In this document: one piece after another, positions 1-12,365 of the stretch
Numbering within the stretch: position 1 is the stretch's first letter
How the letters are laid out: each line of letters starts with the position of its first letter
DNA from: Eucalyptus grandis
Taxonomy: Eukaryota > Streptophyta > Magnoliopsida > Myrtales > Myrtaceae
DNA: 64,000 nucleotides
Assembly: GCF_016545825.1 (NCBI RefSeq)
Contig: NC_052614.1
Span: forward strand, 8,326,559-8,390,558
Direction of reading: 5' to 3'
Notes under the pieces: generated by a model
The model's database searches: none
Seen by the model: the letters and a program-made list of their open reading frames with translations, nothing else
What the model was told of the DNA's origin: nothing
Position numbers and translations under genes: made by a program

Positions 1-279
1 TTTCAATTTTTCGTTGAAGTGATGTAGTTGGGCGGGCTTGATATTTCCAGTAAAAAATAACATTTAACTTGTTCCGTTAAATATCTTGGAAGAATTGATA
101 TGAAAGGAAAAATTGCTTTTATTTTTTTAGGAAAATATGCAGTATCATGTGATATAAGAATTAGATATGCTACATCATCAAATCCTAAATAATTATTGTC
201 AAATTAAATTTTCAAACTTGCATAATTGTAAAGATTATAAATGATTTATTTATTTATTTATTTATGGAACTTAGACTCT

Positions 280-800
280 AATGCTTAGGCCCTTGGGGTG
301 CCCAAGGGGACCCGAGCTTAGCCATTGGGATTCGGGGGGCTTAGGCACCACAGCCAAAGGCCCGGGCATGAGCGTCAAGGTCTTGGACCCAATCTTGAGG
401 AGTCTAAGCTCGATCGCCATGGTCTTGGATTTGAGTGCCGAGGATCCTCACTAGGCATTGGGTTCTAGTCCTCAACCTCAAGGAACTTGGGTTTGATTGC
501 CGGGGTCACCAAGCCCAAACACCGAGGCCTTGCTCGCAATAGCAAAGTTTTCTTGGGCCTAGCCATTAGGAATTTGAGCACGAGTGCTAAAGACTTAGAG
601 CTAATCTCGATGGACTTGGGTTTAATCATTGCTAGGCTTGGGTAAAGAGGCGGGTATTCAAGCACAAGCACCGATTTTGGTCCTAGCCTCTATGGAGCCT
701 ACCATTGACTTGGGTGCTAGAGTTAAATATTCGGGCATGGCTTTCGAGGACTAGGCATAGGAACTAGGATCCTTAGCCAAACCTCGAGACGTGGACCCAA
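280..800 (-). repeat. Degenerate minisatellite block, locus 1
   Basis: The block is GC-rich and lies in AT-rich surroundings. It is built from loosely repeated phrases such as GATGGACTTGGG and CTTGGGTTTGATTGCC. Read on the minus strand these become the GTCCATCGAG phrase that recurs at 10740-11480 and 53765-55010, so this copy lies in the opposite orientation. Units are too diverged for a fixed period. No coding function is visible. Confidence 0.6.
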
Positions 801-1075
801 TTTGGAATAAACTACATATAATGCTAAGCAAATTTGATGCGTTTGGTTCGACTTTTAGGATAAGTCTTTGAACAAATGCAAATATCTCGAAATAGGAGTG
901 TTTTTTTCAAAATACAAGTAGTGTTTGGTAAATTATAATTTAAAAATATATTGAGAAGCAACTTTATTTTAAATGATGTTTGGAAAAATCACACTTTTAT
1001 AAAGGACTTGTTAATTTAATGAAAATATAACTCAAACTAGCAAAGGGCTCAACAACCTGCCGACAACTAAGGCTT

Positions 1076-1637
1076 CGCATGGTAACCTTCCTCCTGTAGC
1101 TCCCAAGAATTTCTATTCTTTCTTCCCTAACAAAAAAAGAATAGAACCTATTTGATAAACGGAACTTAGTTTTTGTTCTTGAATGGTTTTGAAATAGAAA
1201 TGAGAAGCAAAAAGTTGCTTCTTGTTCCTAGGAACAAGTTTAAGAAATAAGTGAATTTTTTTTTTTTTTATTCTTCTCTTGCTAACCGCCATTGACGCCG
1301 TTGACCTCGCCCGCTGCTTGCCTTAATCGCGCCGTTGCCGGGCCAAACGCCGCCGCCGCCGGTTGTCGCCGGTTGTCGCCGGATCTCGATGGGCGGCGGT
1401 CGACCGCGGCAACGTGAGGCGGTGGTGGCGGCGGTCTACCGGCAAAAATAAAAAAAAATAAATAAAAAAAGAAACTGTTTTTTACCAAACGCATTTCTAT
1501 TCTTTTTCTATTTTTAGAGTAAAAATTTTGTGTAGTTACCAAACGGGTTTTTACATAGAAATTGTTCCCCGAATAGAAATAGAAAAGAACTATTTCTGAA
1601 AAGAAATTGTTCCCCGGCCAAGAAATGTTACCATGCG
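1076..1637. mobile_element. MITE-like element with CGCATGGTAAC terminal inverted repeats
   Basis: The left end reads CGCATGGTAACCTT and the right end, reverse complemented, reads CGCATGGTAACATTTC, giving an 11-base perfect terminal inverted repeat with partial similarity beyond it. The sub-terminal parts are also roughly inverted: runs of AATTTCTATTCTTT on the left face AATAGAAATAGAAAAG on the right. The centre (about 1280-1445) is unusually rich in GCC/GCCG triplets. Flanks read CTAAGGCTT and CTAAGCCAT, which may be a decayed target-site duplication. There is no transposase, so it would be non-autonomous. The superfamily is not certain; hAT-like is a guess. Confidence 0.7.
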
Positions 1638-2256
1638 CTAAGCCATTTACCAGGCGAAAGCAACATCATGCAAGGTTAAGACATTTCCGAAACTATAAAA
1701 TTTTAGTGAGGACAAAATTAGAAGAAAAAAATGTATTAGCATTTCAGATATGCTCAAAGCACAAAGCACTTCCGAACCTATTATAAACTAAATGCCTCAT
1801 CTTTTCAAACCGTGGAACGAAAATTTTGGAAAAATAAAAATAAAAATAAAAACCCTTTTTAACTCCATCTTATTTTCCCCTTTGTGTTTCACATTTTGTC
1901 ATGGCTGAATACTTAAAATTCCACACTGAAACTCGGCTATCTTTAGATTCTTTAAACCCAAAAATGCAGATGGGAGCCATGGAAACTCCAATGCAATCTT
2001 TCTTCCTCATCTCCCAAGCACATGAAAAGTCAGATCCTCCTAGTCCTAGCCGAACTAGGCCCAATCTCTGCTCCAGATCCTCACCCACCCCAACCCAATT
2101 GGGCCGAACCGAACCAAAGATCGTTCCTTTCCACCTCCCCACCGCTCCAAATTCCTTCCCCAGAACCAGGAAAGGAAAAAAAATCGAGTCTTTGCACTAG
2201 AACGTGTGCGAAGTGCAAAGTGCTAAAACCCCCTCGTGCGGTGACCCAACAACAAA

Positions 2257-4666
2257 ATGGCGGAGAACTTGCTGACGCTGCGCAGTTCCCAGTCTTCTCT
2301 CCTCTTCCACCATCAAGAGCCCACCTTCCTCTCCTCTTCCCTGCGACGACACCCTCAAGGTCGCCGATCTCGCCTCCGATTCTCGCTCCCCGGGAAACCC
2401 GTTTGCTGCAACCTGACCGCGAGGCCGAATCGCGCCGTGGGTCGTCTCGGAGCTCCTCCCGGGGTTCTGTCCGCGGACTCCACAGCTCCCGCGGCCGTGC
2501 TCACCGTTGACCCCGAGGGGAAGGTCGTGGGCGTCGAGCCGGACGCGGCCGGCGGCGGCGGGTTCGGCGATTTGGGCGGCGGCGGCGGAGGCGGCGGGGG
2601 AGGGGGAGGAGGCGGCGGCGGTGGTGAGGGCGAAGGGGAAGGCGGGGAGGAGGCGGAGGACGGTAGCGAGAGGAAGCCGGGGATGTCGATGTCGCAGAAG
2701 TTGACCCTGGGCTACGCCGCCCTCGTCGGAGGTGGAGTCACGTCTCGCGTTTAGCTTTTGCTCGATGTCGTTTTTGCAGCGAAATTTCGTTCGATAGATT
2801 TCTCTGTTTGCTGATTGTTAGAGACCGTTAGCCCGTCGTTTTTCATCTCTAATTGTGCTGGTTAGGCATTTAATTAGAGGTTAATTTATGGAGTTTGGAT
2901 TCGAGCTTATGGCGCCTTGCGCCGCGTGGATTGTGTTGAAGTTCTTTTTTCATTGGTTTTGATGCTCCTTCAATGTTGGTTCGGTTATAGGTGTCTTCGT
3001 TGTGAATGTTGTGTGTTGGTGTGTGTGGTATCGATTGTTGCATTTCCATGGCTGGCTGAACTTAATCTTATAGGAAGGTCGTTAATCTGCGGATCATATG
3101 TTGGTGTGTCGAGAAGTTAATTAGTAGTGAGCAATGAGGTCATTAATCTTATCACTCTGGCGACGACTAATTAAGCTTCGTCTCTAATATCACTTCAGCT
3201 CCATAGTTTGAAGAGTAGGCAACACAGACACTACCGGGATGAAATGTCTTAAAGAGTAATTACATCCACTGTTACCGAGGGAGTTCGATAATGACGTGGT
3301 AGATTGAATTGACAACTATTGACACCGATGCTTTGCTGCTTTGCTGTTAATACACTTTCTCCGTAGCGATCCTCAGAAAAATTTGTAGGCGACGATTTTT
3401 GATGGATTTACACTTGTTTCTGGGATATTTGATGTCCATTTTATAGCTTACATTTGCTTGGAACAGTGGAATGACCTGCAATTAAGTTAGCTAAATACCA
3501 ATACAGGAATGACAAAGAACAGTGCATCTCGCATTAGCTGCTTTACAAGTTGCAGTAGTGTGGGGATATATGTCAGTCAAACGACTTTCGAATATCTTCG
3601 ACATTTTGAATAAATCTGCTCTTGTGAGTATGCTTTCAAGTTTCCTGTACCCTCGCAAGATCTCTTGCAGCAAAACAATTCCCTTCTTTTTAATTATCCA
3701 TAATTTTTTCATGTTTGCTTTTATGGATCTTCAGCTCTCCCCCTGTTCATCTTGCAGTTGTTGCCTTGATCTAACCATTGTTCATCTCTTACAGTGGGTG
3801 GAGTCATGGGATATATGAAGAGTGGAAGTCAGAAGTCTCTTGCTGCTGGAGGTTTGTCAGCTGCAGGATTGTACTATGTCTACACTCAGCTTCCGACTAA
3901 TCCAGTTCTTGCATCTTCTATTGGGCTGGGTGAGTGATCTCACTTGATCTCATTTGGGCCCTTTTGTTTTTTTTTCAATAGTAAACTAAACAATATCGAT
4001 GGTTTTGCAAGGGACATTCATATTGTTATAAATTGGCAAATGTTCAATATTTGGCTTTAATACTAGTGGAGGAGACAAAGTCTCTTGAGAATTTCCAAAC
4101 TTCTCAATTGTCTAGCAGCTGCAGCATTTGACTTTCCTTTAGTAATTTGCCACTTGCCAGTGCTGCCTTAAACAGAATTAAGCGTTCAGAACTTTATCAC
4201 CACATAAACTTGAGCATATTTGGGGTTTCTAGAAGATCTAAGTAGTTTTCTGGACCTAGCATTACCAGATCTGGGTGATACTGTACACTGAGTTACTTAA
4301 GTTATCCTGGAAAAAGCTTGAAAGATTGTGGGGGCTGGGGTAATCAAATAAACTTTATAAAAAAGGGAACTTCTGAAGTGGCAAGGCATTAACTAGACTA
4401 CTAACAACATTATTTGCATCTCTCTTTCATTGCCTCTTTTCTTCTGCCTTCTTTTATGATTAAAAATTATTGTCTTACGTTGTGTGTTTATGATTTGAGA
4501 CTTGTATGTGTGTTCTCGATTTCCAGGTATATCAGCTGCCCTTCTAGCAGTCATGGGCTCTCGCTTTAAGAAATCAGGGAAGATATTTCCAGCAGGTGTA
4601 GTATCCGTGGTCTCTCTGGTTATGACTGGAGGCTACCTGCATGGAATTATGCGGAGTGCTCACTAA
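2257..4666 (+). CDS. FAX2: FAX2-like chloroplast fatty acid export protein (TMEM14 family)
   Basis: Three coding exons, 2257-2731, 3795-3929 and 4527-4666, join in frame into 249 residues. The N-terminus is rich in Ser, Arg and hydroxyl residues, as in a chloroplast transit peptide. A long Gly tract followed by Glu/Gly-rich sequence occupies about residues 95-135. The last ~105 residues are the TMEM14 domain: LTLGYAALVGVGGVMGY opens the first hydrophobic helix and GSRFKKSGKIFPAGVVS sits before the last, which ends GGYLHGIMRSAH. All splice sites are GT-AG. In Arabidopsis the FAX proteins sit in the plastid inner envelope and move free fatty acids out of the stroma. The Gly-rich insert before the membrane domain points to FAX2 rather than FAX1, FAX3 or FAX4. 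The start is the first ATG of an uninterrupted exon. Confidence 0.92.
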
Positions 4667-5745
4667 GATCATTATATGTCCAGTTGAAATGGCCGTCTGT
4701 CCCCTCTTCGTTTGTTTGCTGAGTTAAAAAGGAAAGCAGGAACTGTGTCTCATAGCTAGTGCATCCGATATGGGTTACTGTCGAGACCCTTATCACTGCT
4801 ACATACTTCAGTAGTCCTTTTCTCTTGTTTCTCTTATTGTTTCTTTTCTCAGACTTATCATGGTTAGTCTGCCTTCTATGGTCAGTTGTCCTTGGTTGTT
4901 TTAACGAGAACAGTGCTGTGGCAGATCGGAGTAATGTTTTTCTTGTGAAAATTGTGAGTCTCTGAACCTTCTGTAAATGCGTTTGCTGCACCATGTCTTG
5001 TTTCCAGGCATTCGTGCCTCTATTTTGTTGTCAAGCAGGGATTTCATATTTGAAGAGTTGGGCATCTTGCTTCTTGCCATTGTTGAATCATATAAATGCA
5101 TACTAGGAGAGAGTGGACTACATTCTGCAGCTAGATAATAGGCGCTTTCGTACAAGGAACTTCGTTAGGCTCGTTGCCAGTCGAGGGATGTTTTTATGCA
5201 TGTACTGAGCTGATGGCAGTATAGAAATCGGGTTATCATTCCTGGCTTATTCCATACATACCATGTGATCAATGGTGTGGGAAGAATTGTCTCCTGCCGG
5301 CACGGTGAACCTAACAATTGCTGGTTACTCGCTGGCGCTTTTCTATTTCGCCAGGTTTCTCCATCAGAGATTGTGCTGGGTAGATTCATACGCATGTTTG
5401 CGTGCCAGAGCGTACGCAAGAGAGAGAGAGAGAGGAGATTTGTATCCTTAAATCAAAGATGAATCAATGAAGTACGTGTGTGTAGCTAAACCGATTCTAT
5501 CTGGGAACCGGCTGGGAACCGGATTGGATTGCTGGAAAAATAGGTTCGGGAACCGGTCTCAAAACAGGTTCCAAGTGAATATTCACTCGGAGATCGGACT
5601 GGATCGCCCTGTTTTGAAATCAATTTCGGAACAGGTTTTATAAGCTAAAAAGCCAAAATGTTAATTTCTTTTTTTCCTAAATTTTAACTTCAACATTCTA
5701 TCGTCCTTTGTCCTTCCTCAAAACTCCTTGCCAGTCTTTCCACTT

Positions 5746-5868
5746 TCCTTAAATTTTTATGGATGGATGGGGAATGAAGTTTATAATTAATGTTTTATGT
5801 TACCATTTTCCTTAAATTTTTATGGATGAACGGGGAATGAAGTTTATAATTTATGTTTTATGTTACAT
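5746..5868 (+). repeat. Local tandem duplication, ~62 bp unit
   Basis: TTCCTTAAATTTTTATGGAT is followed by GGATGGGGAATGAAGTTTAT, and the pair recurs about 62 bases later with only a few substitutions (GAACGGGGAATGAAG). Both copies end in AATGTTTTATGTTAC or TATGTTTTATGTTAC. It is non-coding. Confidence 0.75.
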
Positions 5869-6039
5869 TGTTTCGTTGAAGTCTAACAGAGAACAAAACA
5901 TCTTTTCCAAAAGTCTGTTCTTTGGCTTTTGATGAGGGGAGACGGATTCTGTGGCGACTCCGAATAGGAAATATCTAAGCGGATAAGAAATAATCGCAAA
6001 TCTTTATTTTGAACTCTAAACAAAATTGTACATACAAAT

Positions 6040-6265
6040 CGTGTTGGAATTTAATCAACAATAAGGTTTGAAAATACAATCATTTCATAGCAATATATGT
6101 GCATGAACTATGTCAGAATTTAATCGATGACGAAGCTCAAGAACGTGCAAAAATGTAACACTGGAATTTAATCAACGGCATGACACTTATAATAGAGATG
6201 CACGCCAAAATTGAATCAATGATGAAGCATTGGGATAAAGATACGCATCGGAATTTAATAAATGA
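6040..6265 (+). repeat. Degenerate tandem repeat around GGAATTTAATCAA
   Basis: The phrase GGAATTTAATCAA, with variants AGAATTTAATCGA, AAAATTGAATCAA and GGAATTTAATAAA, recurs at about 6045, 6114, 6164, 6208 and 6249. It is usually followed by TGACGAAGC-like sequence. Spacing falls from ~69 to ~40 bases. It lies inside the probable decayed transposon. Confidence 0.6.
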
Positions 6266-7842
6266 CACAAATCAAAAAGATGTAACTAAGGAAAAATAAA
6301 GTGCAGGAAAAAAAAGATAATAAAAGATTACATTTTGATTGTCTGGGATCTCCTTTCAATTGATGAGAACTTAGTATTTATGGATATTCTATATTTCTTC
6401 ATGTTTATAACCGTGCTTCCACATCTCCGAAAATGTAATCCCATATTCCCACGTTGGCAAGTAGTCTCTTCTTCAAAGCAATTGTCAATCTCTCCACATT
6501 GGTCAACTATTGTCCATGATCTCCCTTAGTGGGTCTTCACGTGCAAAATAATCCGCAATTATTTTGCCACTTGTCGATATGTGCCAACATTTATACCCAA
6601 GTCATCAAACAACACATAATATCGACCAATCTTCAATTCATTAAATTAACTTCCTCCATAGACGATTAAATACGTCCGAAAAGTGTATTCTCCACTCTTT
6701 TCCCTTTTTCTTCATTAATTTTTACAGTTGCATATGAGGTCATTGAGCCCTCTTTTATTGCTTCCGAACGATCATATCACATATTGATAATAACTAAAGA
6801 TCAAACACTTTAGCGTGTTAACATACGTGTTTGAACTTTTTATCGTTAATAATTGTCATTTTTGGTGGATTAGAATTTCTATGGTTCATCTTTTACTTTA
6901 AATCATTTCGTTACTCATAACCTTACATGATTTTGCTGTAAAAATAAACTAAAAAAAGGAATAAAAAATGAAACGGGCTCTCAGATAGATCCTAGAACTG
7001 GACCCCATTCCAAAAATAGGGTAAGTTTCAAAACTTGCTCCAAGCAAACAGAATGGTTTCTGTGTTCAAAAACTGGGAATCGGTTATAATAAGGTGGGTT
7101 TTGGATTCCGTCTCTGGAACCCACCCATCCCAGAACTGTTCACCCCTACAATGAACCACCGAGAAATTTTTTACCTATAGCTTGGACAAATGCCCCTATA
7201 CTAAAGACCCAAAAGCGACTATAATGGGAAGTGACAAACTGTTTCGCTGATTTAATAAAGAGAGCAGGCGCCAGCCAATATATTTTGCCAACTCACCCTC
7301 CACCAACACAGGAGCAAGCCACCTATCGAACCAGTCCCAATTAAAGAAACCAATATTAATAAACACCATGTGGCTAGAAGAAATGAGAAAAGGAGGTAAA
7401 GGAAAAGGAAAGAAATCAACCACCTAACACCATGATTCATCAAACAAATGATTCCAACTGCCAAACCCAACATGGATTAATCATCACCTATTGAAAGCAC
7501 TATCAGGCATTATCCACACGTGATAATGTTAAACTCCATTTTAGAGGCCAACAATCCTGTTGGGTGACAGGTGTGGTTGAGCTAGATTGTGAAAGTACAT
7601 TACATTACATGGACGAAGGACGACAAACAATTACACAGACATCCTTCATCAATACGACGGTGACCTGAAACTAGTCACATATTCGTGTCCTAAGATAAGT
7701 CATACATCAGAGTCCAACATGATTTTGCATTAGTGCAGACACAGATACATCCAGGCTAACACTCCGGCACACACACAGACATGCGAACGAACATTAGATA
7801 CGTAATGACACTAGACACATTATGCTGCGAGATAGATAAAGC

Positions 7843-10160
7843 TCACGCAAGCTGCGCTGTGGCCTTCAGCTGATTCTCTTCCTGAGGCAGGAGGGGCTTT
7901 TCACCATGACTGACATCAGAGGAAGCCATCATTCCAAGACCGGTTTGTTTGTCATCACCCAGTTTTGATCCCAATGGATTTGCATATGGTGCCTTGTTCA
8001 CCAACCTGTCCCCCAAATGGAAAAGGAAACGGCACAAGAGCAACAACTTACTCAGCTTGTTTTACCCAAATTTAGCTGCACTGATAAGTTGCATATGCGA
8101 TGGAATAAAGTTCTGCCTCTAAAAGTTGGATAAAGTACGTTCTGTTTAAAGCTTGCCCAATCTATCCCTTCAAGCTTGCATATAGAAGGTAACAAGTTAA
8201 GATGGGTTGCTATTCCCTATTCTGTGAGATTGAAGATCCAATTTTGGGATGATTATGATGTTTCAAATAGAGAGGAAGCTTCTGCTTTCCTTCATACCTA
8301 TCACGCCGTTTCTCAAAGAATCGCTGCAGGGAGTGCCTCCTTGCAATTGGTAAATCTGACCCAAGATGTGCAAACAAGGAACTAGTCAAGTTACAGTTTT
8401 GTCATTATGGCCCATAAAAAAGCTAAATCTATCATATTATGACCAAATACAAGCACCATCAGGTATGTACTTAGAGCCTTGTGAGCAGATTACTACCAGC
8501 TTGCAATTTGCAAAGCGGGTTTTGCTGCATTGGGTAGAGCTGAGGCTTGGGTGAAGCCAAAGCAGTGGCAGTACTTTGCAGTGAAGGGGACCTTGTAAGA
8601 GCTGGAGAAGAGGGGCGGTAGCTCCCACTGCTCTTCATATCCCCAGGCTTAGCCACCGCAGCAGCAATTAGCATGATTTCACGGACCTAAACATGCGATA
8701 CAAAATCTTTATCAACATCAAAATCAATATAAGTAGTTTATGCTTGAGGAGAGCCAACCTTTTCTGGCGGAATTGCATCAAACACACTGACATGTCCATC
8801 ATAAAAGATGGTAAGCTGGGTTGGCATTGCCGCAGGCCTATAAATATCAAAAAGCAACATAGTTCACATAATTGATCGAGGAAATTTATAATAGAATTGC
8901 TCATCCAAAACAAAAGAAGTAACCATTAATCAGGATATCGTGCATACAATGGTGAAAATCTGTTTCCAACGATAGTTGAAACCAGAAGATTGGGGCAAAA
9001 GTTAATGAAGGAAGCATCTGCCAAATTAATGCTTGACACATTACATGCTCAAACTAGACTCCAAAAAAATTTCGTTACTTGAGTTAAGAACAACAAAGAA
9101 TCTTTCCCTCTCTAACTCTTGCAATTTGTCTTGTTCATCCAAGAAGGTTTCTCCCAGAGATTCTGTATAACCAACAAGGAGACTGCCAACCTAAAGGCCA
9201 CAAAAAGCTATCGGACAATACAATGGCCAAAGCCAACAATCCTCTTCAATGAGCATCAACAGATCATTCTTATCTTGAATGAAATCCACTCGCATATAGG
9301 AGACAACACGAAAACGATAAAGCCCATGACTAAAGAATCTCCTCTTCTTTCAGCCATATGTTCCTGCATGACTGCCCTGCACCTTTTTCTCTGTCATATT
9401 TGCAAACAAAGTTCAAATTCTTTCCCCAAATTGTGAACAGTAAAGAATACACGCATGGCCACCGACAGGCCTACTCATGAATAACCCAAGGTCGAAAGAC
9501 AACATCTTTGTTACGTTGGTTCAACCAAGTCCTTGCCCCCGTTCTTTCTTCCCCAGTTTTTCCTCAGTTTTATCAAGCAATCCCCTTCAATTGCTTCAAA
9601 TTAGTCGAATGGGTCACTCAACCCCTCTCCCAGAAAGGGGGGAAAACCCCAACTTTCAACTCTCCATCAGAGGACTCTCCTGAGAGCACCATTCGAATAA
9701 TTCTTCTCCACCGAAAAATGATTTTACAGAAAATAACCGCAGGCAGAGATATATAAAAATAAATAAATAAATAAATTCCATTTGTGCGGCTTTGAATTTA
9801 GCAAATTCTATTTGACCCAGAAAAATTCAGCTCAGGATAAAGCACTTGAGCTCCTTAAAATCACTACCAGTTTAGGTTTTCATTCTTTGTTGAAAAGAAT
9901 CACGACGAAGAGAAAAAGGAGTGAACTTGACAGCACCTGTTGCAGCCATCCCCGTTCGTCCAGGGCTGGACCATGCCCAGATCAAGATCGAGAGATCCAG
10001 CCTCGGCCTGCTTCGGGGCGTCGTTCTTGGCGCTGCCCAGGAGCTCATTCGTCTCGCTCGAGCTCTCGCTCTTGGCCGCGGCCGCCTCCCCGGAGCACGC
10101 CTTGTCCTGCACCACCACCTCCTCCTCCACAGGCTTCGCATCACCGGATTTCCCCTCCAT
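7843..10160 (-). CDS. TIFY3B: JAZ repressor of the TIFY3 group (JAZ11/JAZ12 type)
   Basis: Five exons on the minus strand, 10160-9937, 8837-8759, 8686-8497, 8355-8298 and 8005-7843, give 237 residues with GT-AG sites throughout. The TIFY domain (residues ~83-110) carries TIFYDG at 84-89 followed by HVSVFDAIPPEKVREIM. The Jas motif (166-191) reads LPIARRHSLQRFFEKRRDR, then LVNKAPY, and matches the JAZ11/12 form. JAZ proteins repress MYC-type transcription factors in the nucleus. On jasmonoyl-isoleucine binding they are taken by COI1 for degradation, and the LPIARR part that contacts hormone and COI1 is intact. The Jas motif is split by the usual Jas intron (8006-8297). Residues 57-61 form LDLDL, an EAR-type repression motif not expected in this group. 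Arabidopsis JAZ11 carries duplicated domains, so the single-domain layout here is closer to JAZ12. Confidence 0.93.
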
Positions 10161-10618
10161 TTCTTGAAGCCCGACTAGCCCTGTTCTCCACCCCGGATCT
10201 TCTTCTTCCTCTGTCCTCGGCCTAGAGAGAGAGAATCGAAAAACCCAACCTTGAAAAGCGCCAGGTGCTCCTCGTTTCTTGTCTTCCTTCCTGTACCAAA
10301 AGTTACGGCCATGGACACTTCCGCTTTTGCTTTACTCGAAATTTTTCGCTTTCTTTTCCATTTTTTTTTTTTTTTTTTGCTCTTTCCGAAACCGAGTGGC
10401 GTGGCGACGTGTCGGGGTCGGATTGGTTGGGCGGAACTGCAGAGACGATCCTGGTGAGACATCTCGAGTTGTCGCGGTAGTATGGTACGAAAATGACGTA
10501 TTTTGCATCCGGACGCGGGCGTGGCCGGTCGCCATTGGTTCGTGCTGAGGTTGCCGGTTCTTAGAAGTCGGCTTTGGTCTTCTTAGTTAGGTCCTTTCTG
10601 GTTTGCCTCTTTTATAAT

Positions 10619-11655
10619 GGCTCGTTTGATTCGTGAAGTACAATTTTGGAAAAAGAAAAATGTTCCCTTTTCATTAATCGGAGTCTGAATTGTTCAGAAA
10701 AATGAGTCAAACCCCAATGCCCGTTAATGGACAATAATTTAGAGGTTGGGGACCATCAGGCCAAACCTGGTCCATCAAGGCCAAGTTAGGAATCTCAGTA
10801 CCCAGAGGCAGGTCCACAAAAGATATACTAGGAATTAGCTTACATAGAAGTTAGACCCAAGACCTTTGTGCTTGTACCCAAATCCTTAAGGCCTAGGCTC
10901 AAGTCCACAGAGACTGGACCTGAGAACCCGATGAACTTCCCTCGAGTTAATGGAGGCCAGCCTCGGGTCCTCAATGCTCGAGCCTTGGTCCATAGAAGAC
11001 GCATTCAGAAGACTTGTGCTTAGCCAAGTCCATCGAGGCCAAGCTTGGGATCCTAGTGCCCAAGCATGGGTCCCTAGTGCTTGAGCTCAAGGCTCCAATG
11101 CCCGCACCTAGATCTATCGTGCCTAAGCCCAAATCCATTGAGGCTAAGGCTCGAGATTCCAATGCCCCTGTCTAGGGCCAAGTCCCCCACACCCTGAGCA
11201 CCCTAGTTGTCTCCCTGTACCCAAGCTCGAGTCCCCAAATCCAAGACTAAGTCCATCAAGGTTTAGCCTGAGAGTTCAACATCAGTGATCACATCCTCGG
11301 TGCTCATACCCATGTCCATCAAGGCAAACTCTAACCTTGGTGCTCATACTCAATTCCAGCAAGGTTGAGCTCGAGTTCATTGAGGTTGGGCTTCGGTCCC
11401 TAACACTCACGCTCAAGTCCATTGAGGCAGTACATGGTTCCCCAAATGTCCATGCATAAGTCACTAACACCCACATAGTGTATGTCTAATTAGGAAAATC
11501 AAATCAAATTTTTGTTATAATGATATAAAATATTTTTTCGGTTCATTTTTAAATGGCGGCCAAACATAAGAAATATTGTCATTTTTTGGGAAATTGACTT
11601 TCTATAAAGCGCTTCCAAAAAAGATCATATTTTCCACAAAACAAACTAAAACCCT
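10619..11655. mobile_element. Putative non-autonomous element carrying minisatellite DNA
   Basis: The left end (GGCTCGTTTGATTCGTG, then AATTTTGGAAAAAG) and the reverse complement of the right end (GGGTTTTAGTTTGTTTTGTGG, then AAAATATGATC) are alike but diverged. This suggests terminal inverted repeats of roughly 40 bases. Between them lies the minisatellite block at 10740-11480. There is no transposase. Exact ends are uncertain. Confidence 0.4.
10740..11480 (+). repeat. Degenerate minisatellite block, locus 2
   Basis: The phrase GTCCATCAAGGCCAAG and its variants (GTCCATCGAGGCCAAG, ATCCATTGAGGCTAAG, GTCCATTGAGGCAGTA) recurs about every 25-110 bases. It alternates with GTGCCCAAGC and CCTTGGTGCTC phrases. 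The same vocabulary is found at 280-800 and 53765-55010. Confidence 0.75.
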
Positions 11656-11854
11656 AAATAATGAAATTGGGTCAGTTAATTCTCATGTTGTTTCCATTAC
11701 TTTAGGAGAAATAGCTATCAAAAAGAAAAGTTCGTGCAGCGATGAGATTTAGGTTTTACCAATTCCAAATCATCGTTTGCATCACTGGATTTGCAAAGCA
11801 ATTCTGATTATATATTTTTTAAAAGTATGTATAAGTGTTGCATCTTGGTTTATA

Positions 11855-12365
11855 GGGTTAATATCCTGAAAATCAAAACCAGTACACTTTTAACAAATTT
11901 AACTAAAACTAATTTTTTTTATCATTAAAATTTTCAAATTGATACAACTATAACAAATTTACCCAAAATGATCATAAAAATCATAAACTAATACACATGT
12001 GACTAATTTATTATAAATTAATTTGTTTGGCTGTTAAAAATTCCAAACTGATATAGTTGTAACAAATATACTCTCAATTAAATTAGATGGATTAATATCA
12101 CAAAAACTACAAAAACAATACAATTATGATAAATATAGATTAAAATCTCAAACGGGTACATTAATCAACTATCATGTGTCATATAACATAGCAATTTAAC
12201 AATAAGATTTTACAAAAATTAACAGAGGAGAAATTTATTAATAGTGTACCAATTTCGAATAAATTTATTAAATGTGTATCAGTTTAAGATTTTTTATGGT
12301 CAAAAAATTAATTCGAGGTTATTGTCACACGTGTATTAGTTTGAGATTTTTTGGGATATTAACCC
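11855..12365. mobile_element. MITE-like element, family A copy 1
   Basis: The left end starts GGGTTAATATCCTGAAAATC. The right end reverse complemented starts GGGTTAATATCCCAAAAAAT, so the first 12 bases match perfectly and similarity continues inward. The interior is AT-rich with many variants of AACAAATTTACCCAAAACTA. The same sequence family makes up 55548-55993. It is non-coding. Confidence 0.75.

Larger units (their letters stand above)
1..2256. other. Intergenic region with repeats upstream of FAX2
   Basis: No gene is supported here. The stretch begins with AT-rich sequence. At about 280-800 comes a degenerate minisatellite block, then a MITE-like element at 1076-1637, both listed separately. 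The last ~400 bases before the FAX2 start are CT- and C-rich, as in plant promoters and leaders. Short open frames at 1870-2200 overlap on both strands and look like nothing I recognise, so I treat them as chance. Confidence 0.6.
4667..7842. other. Region between the convergent FAX2 and JAZ genes
   Basis: About 4667-5460 is probably the FAX2 3' UTR and downstream sequence, with an (AG)n run at 5418-5435. From about 5480 to 7155 the sequence looks like a decayed transposon bounded by GGAACCGG-rich and GGAACCCA-rich ends. It contains a short local duplication at 5746-5868 and a degenerate repeat at 6040-6265. About 7160-7842 is the probable JAZ 3' UTR. No further gene is supported. Confidence 0.5.

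Noticed and set aside
1282..1542. 86-codon minus-strand open frame with Pro/Ala-rich sequence
   Set aside because: It is the GCC-triplet centre of a MITE-like element and has no homology I can see.
2507..2704. Alternative frame in the Gly-rich exon of FAX2
   Set aside because: It is an Ala/Arg-rich shadow of the Gly codons; the annotated frame joins correctly to the TMEM14 exons.
5480..7155. Intact transposon
   Set aside because: The ends look like a decayed element, but no transposase, clear inverted repeat or target duplication could be confirmed, so only a description is given.
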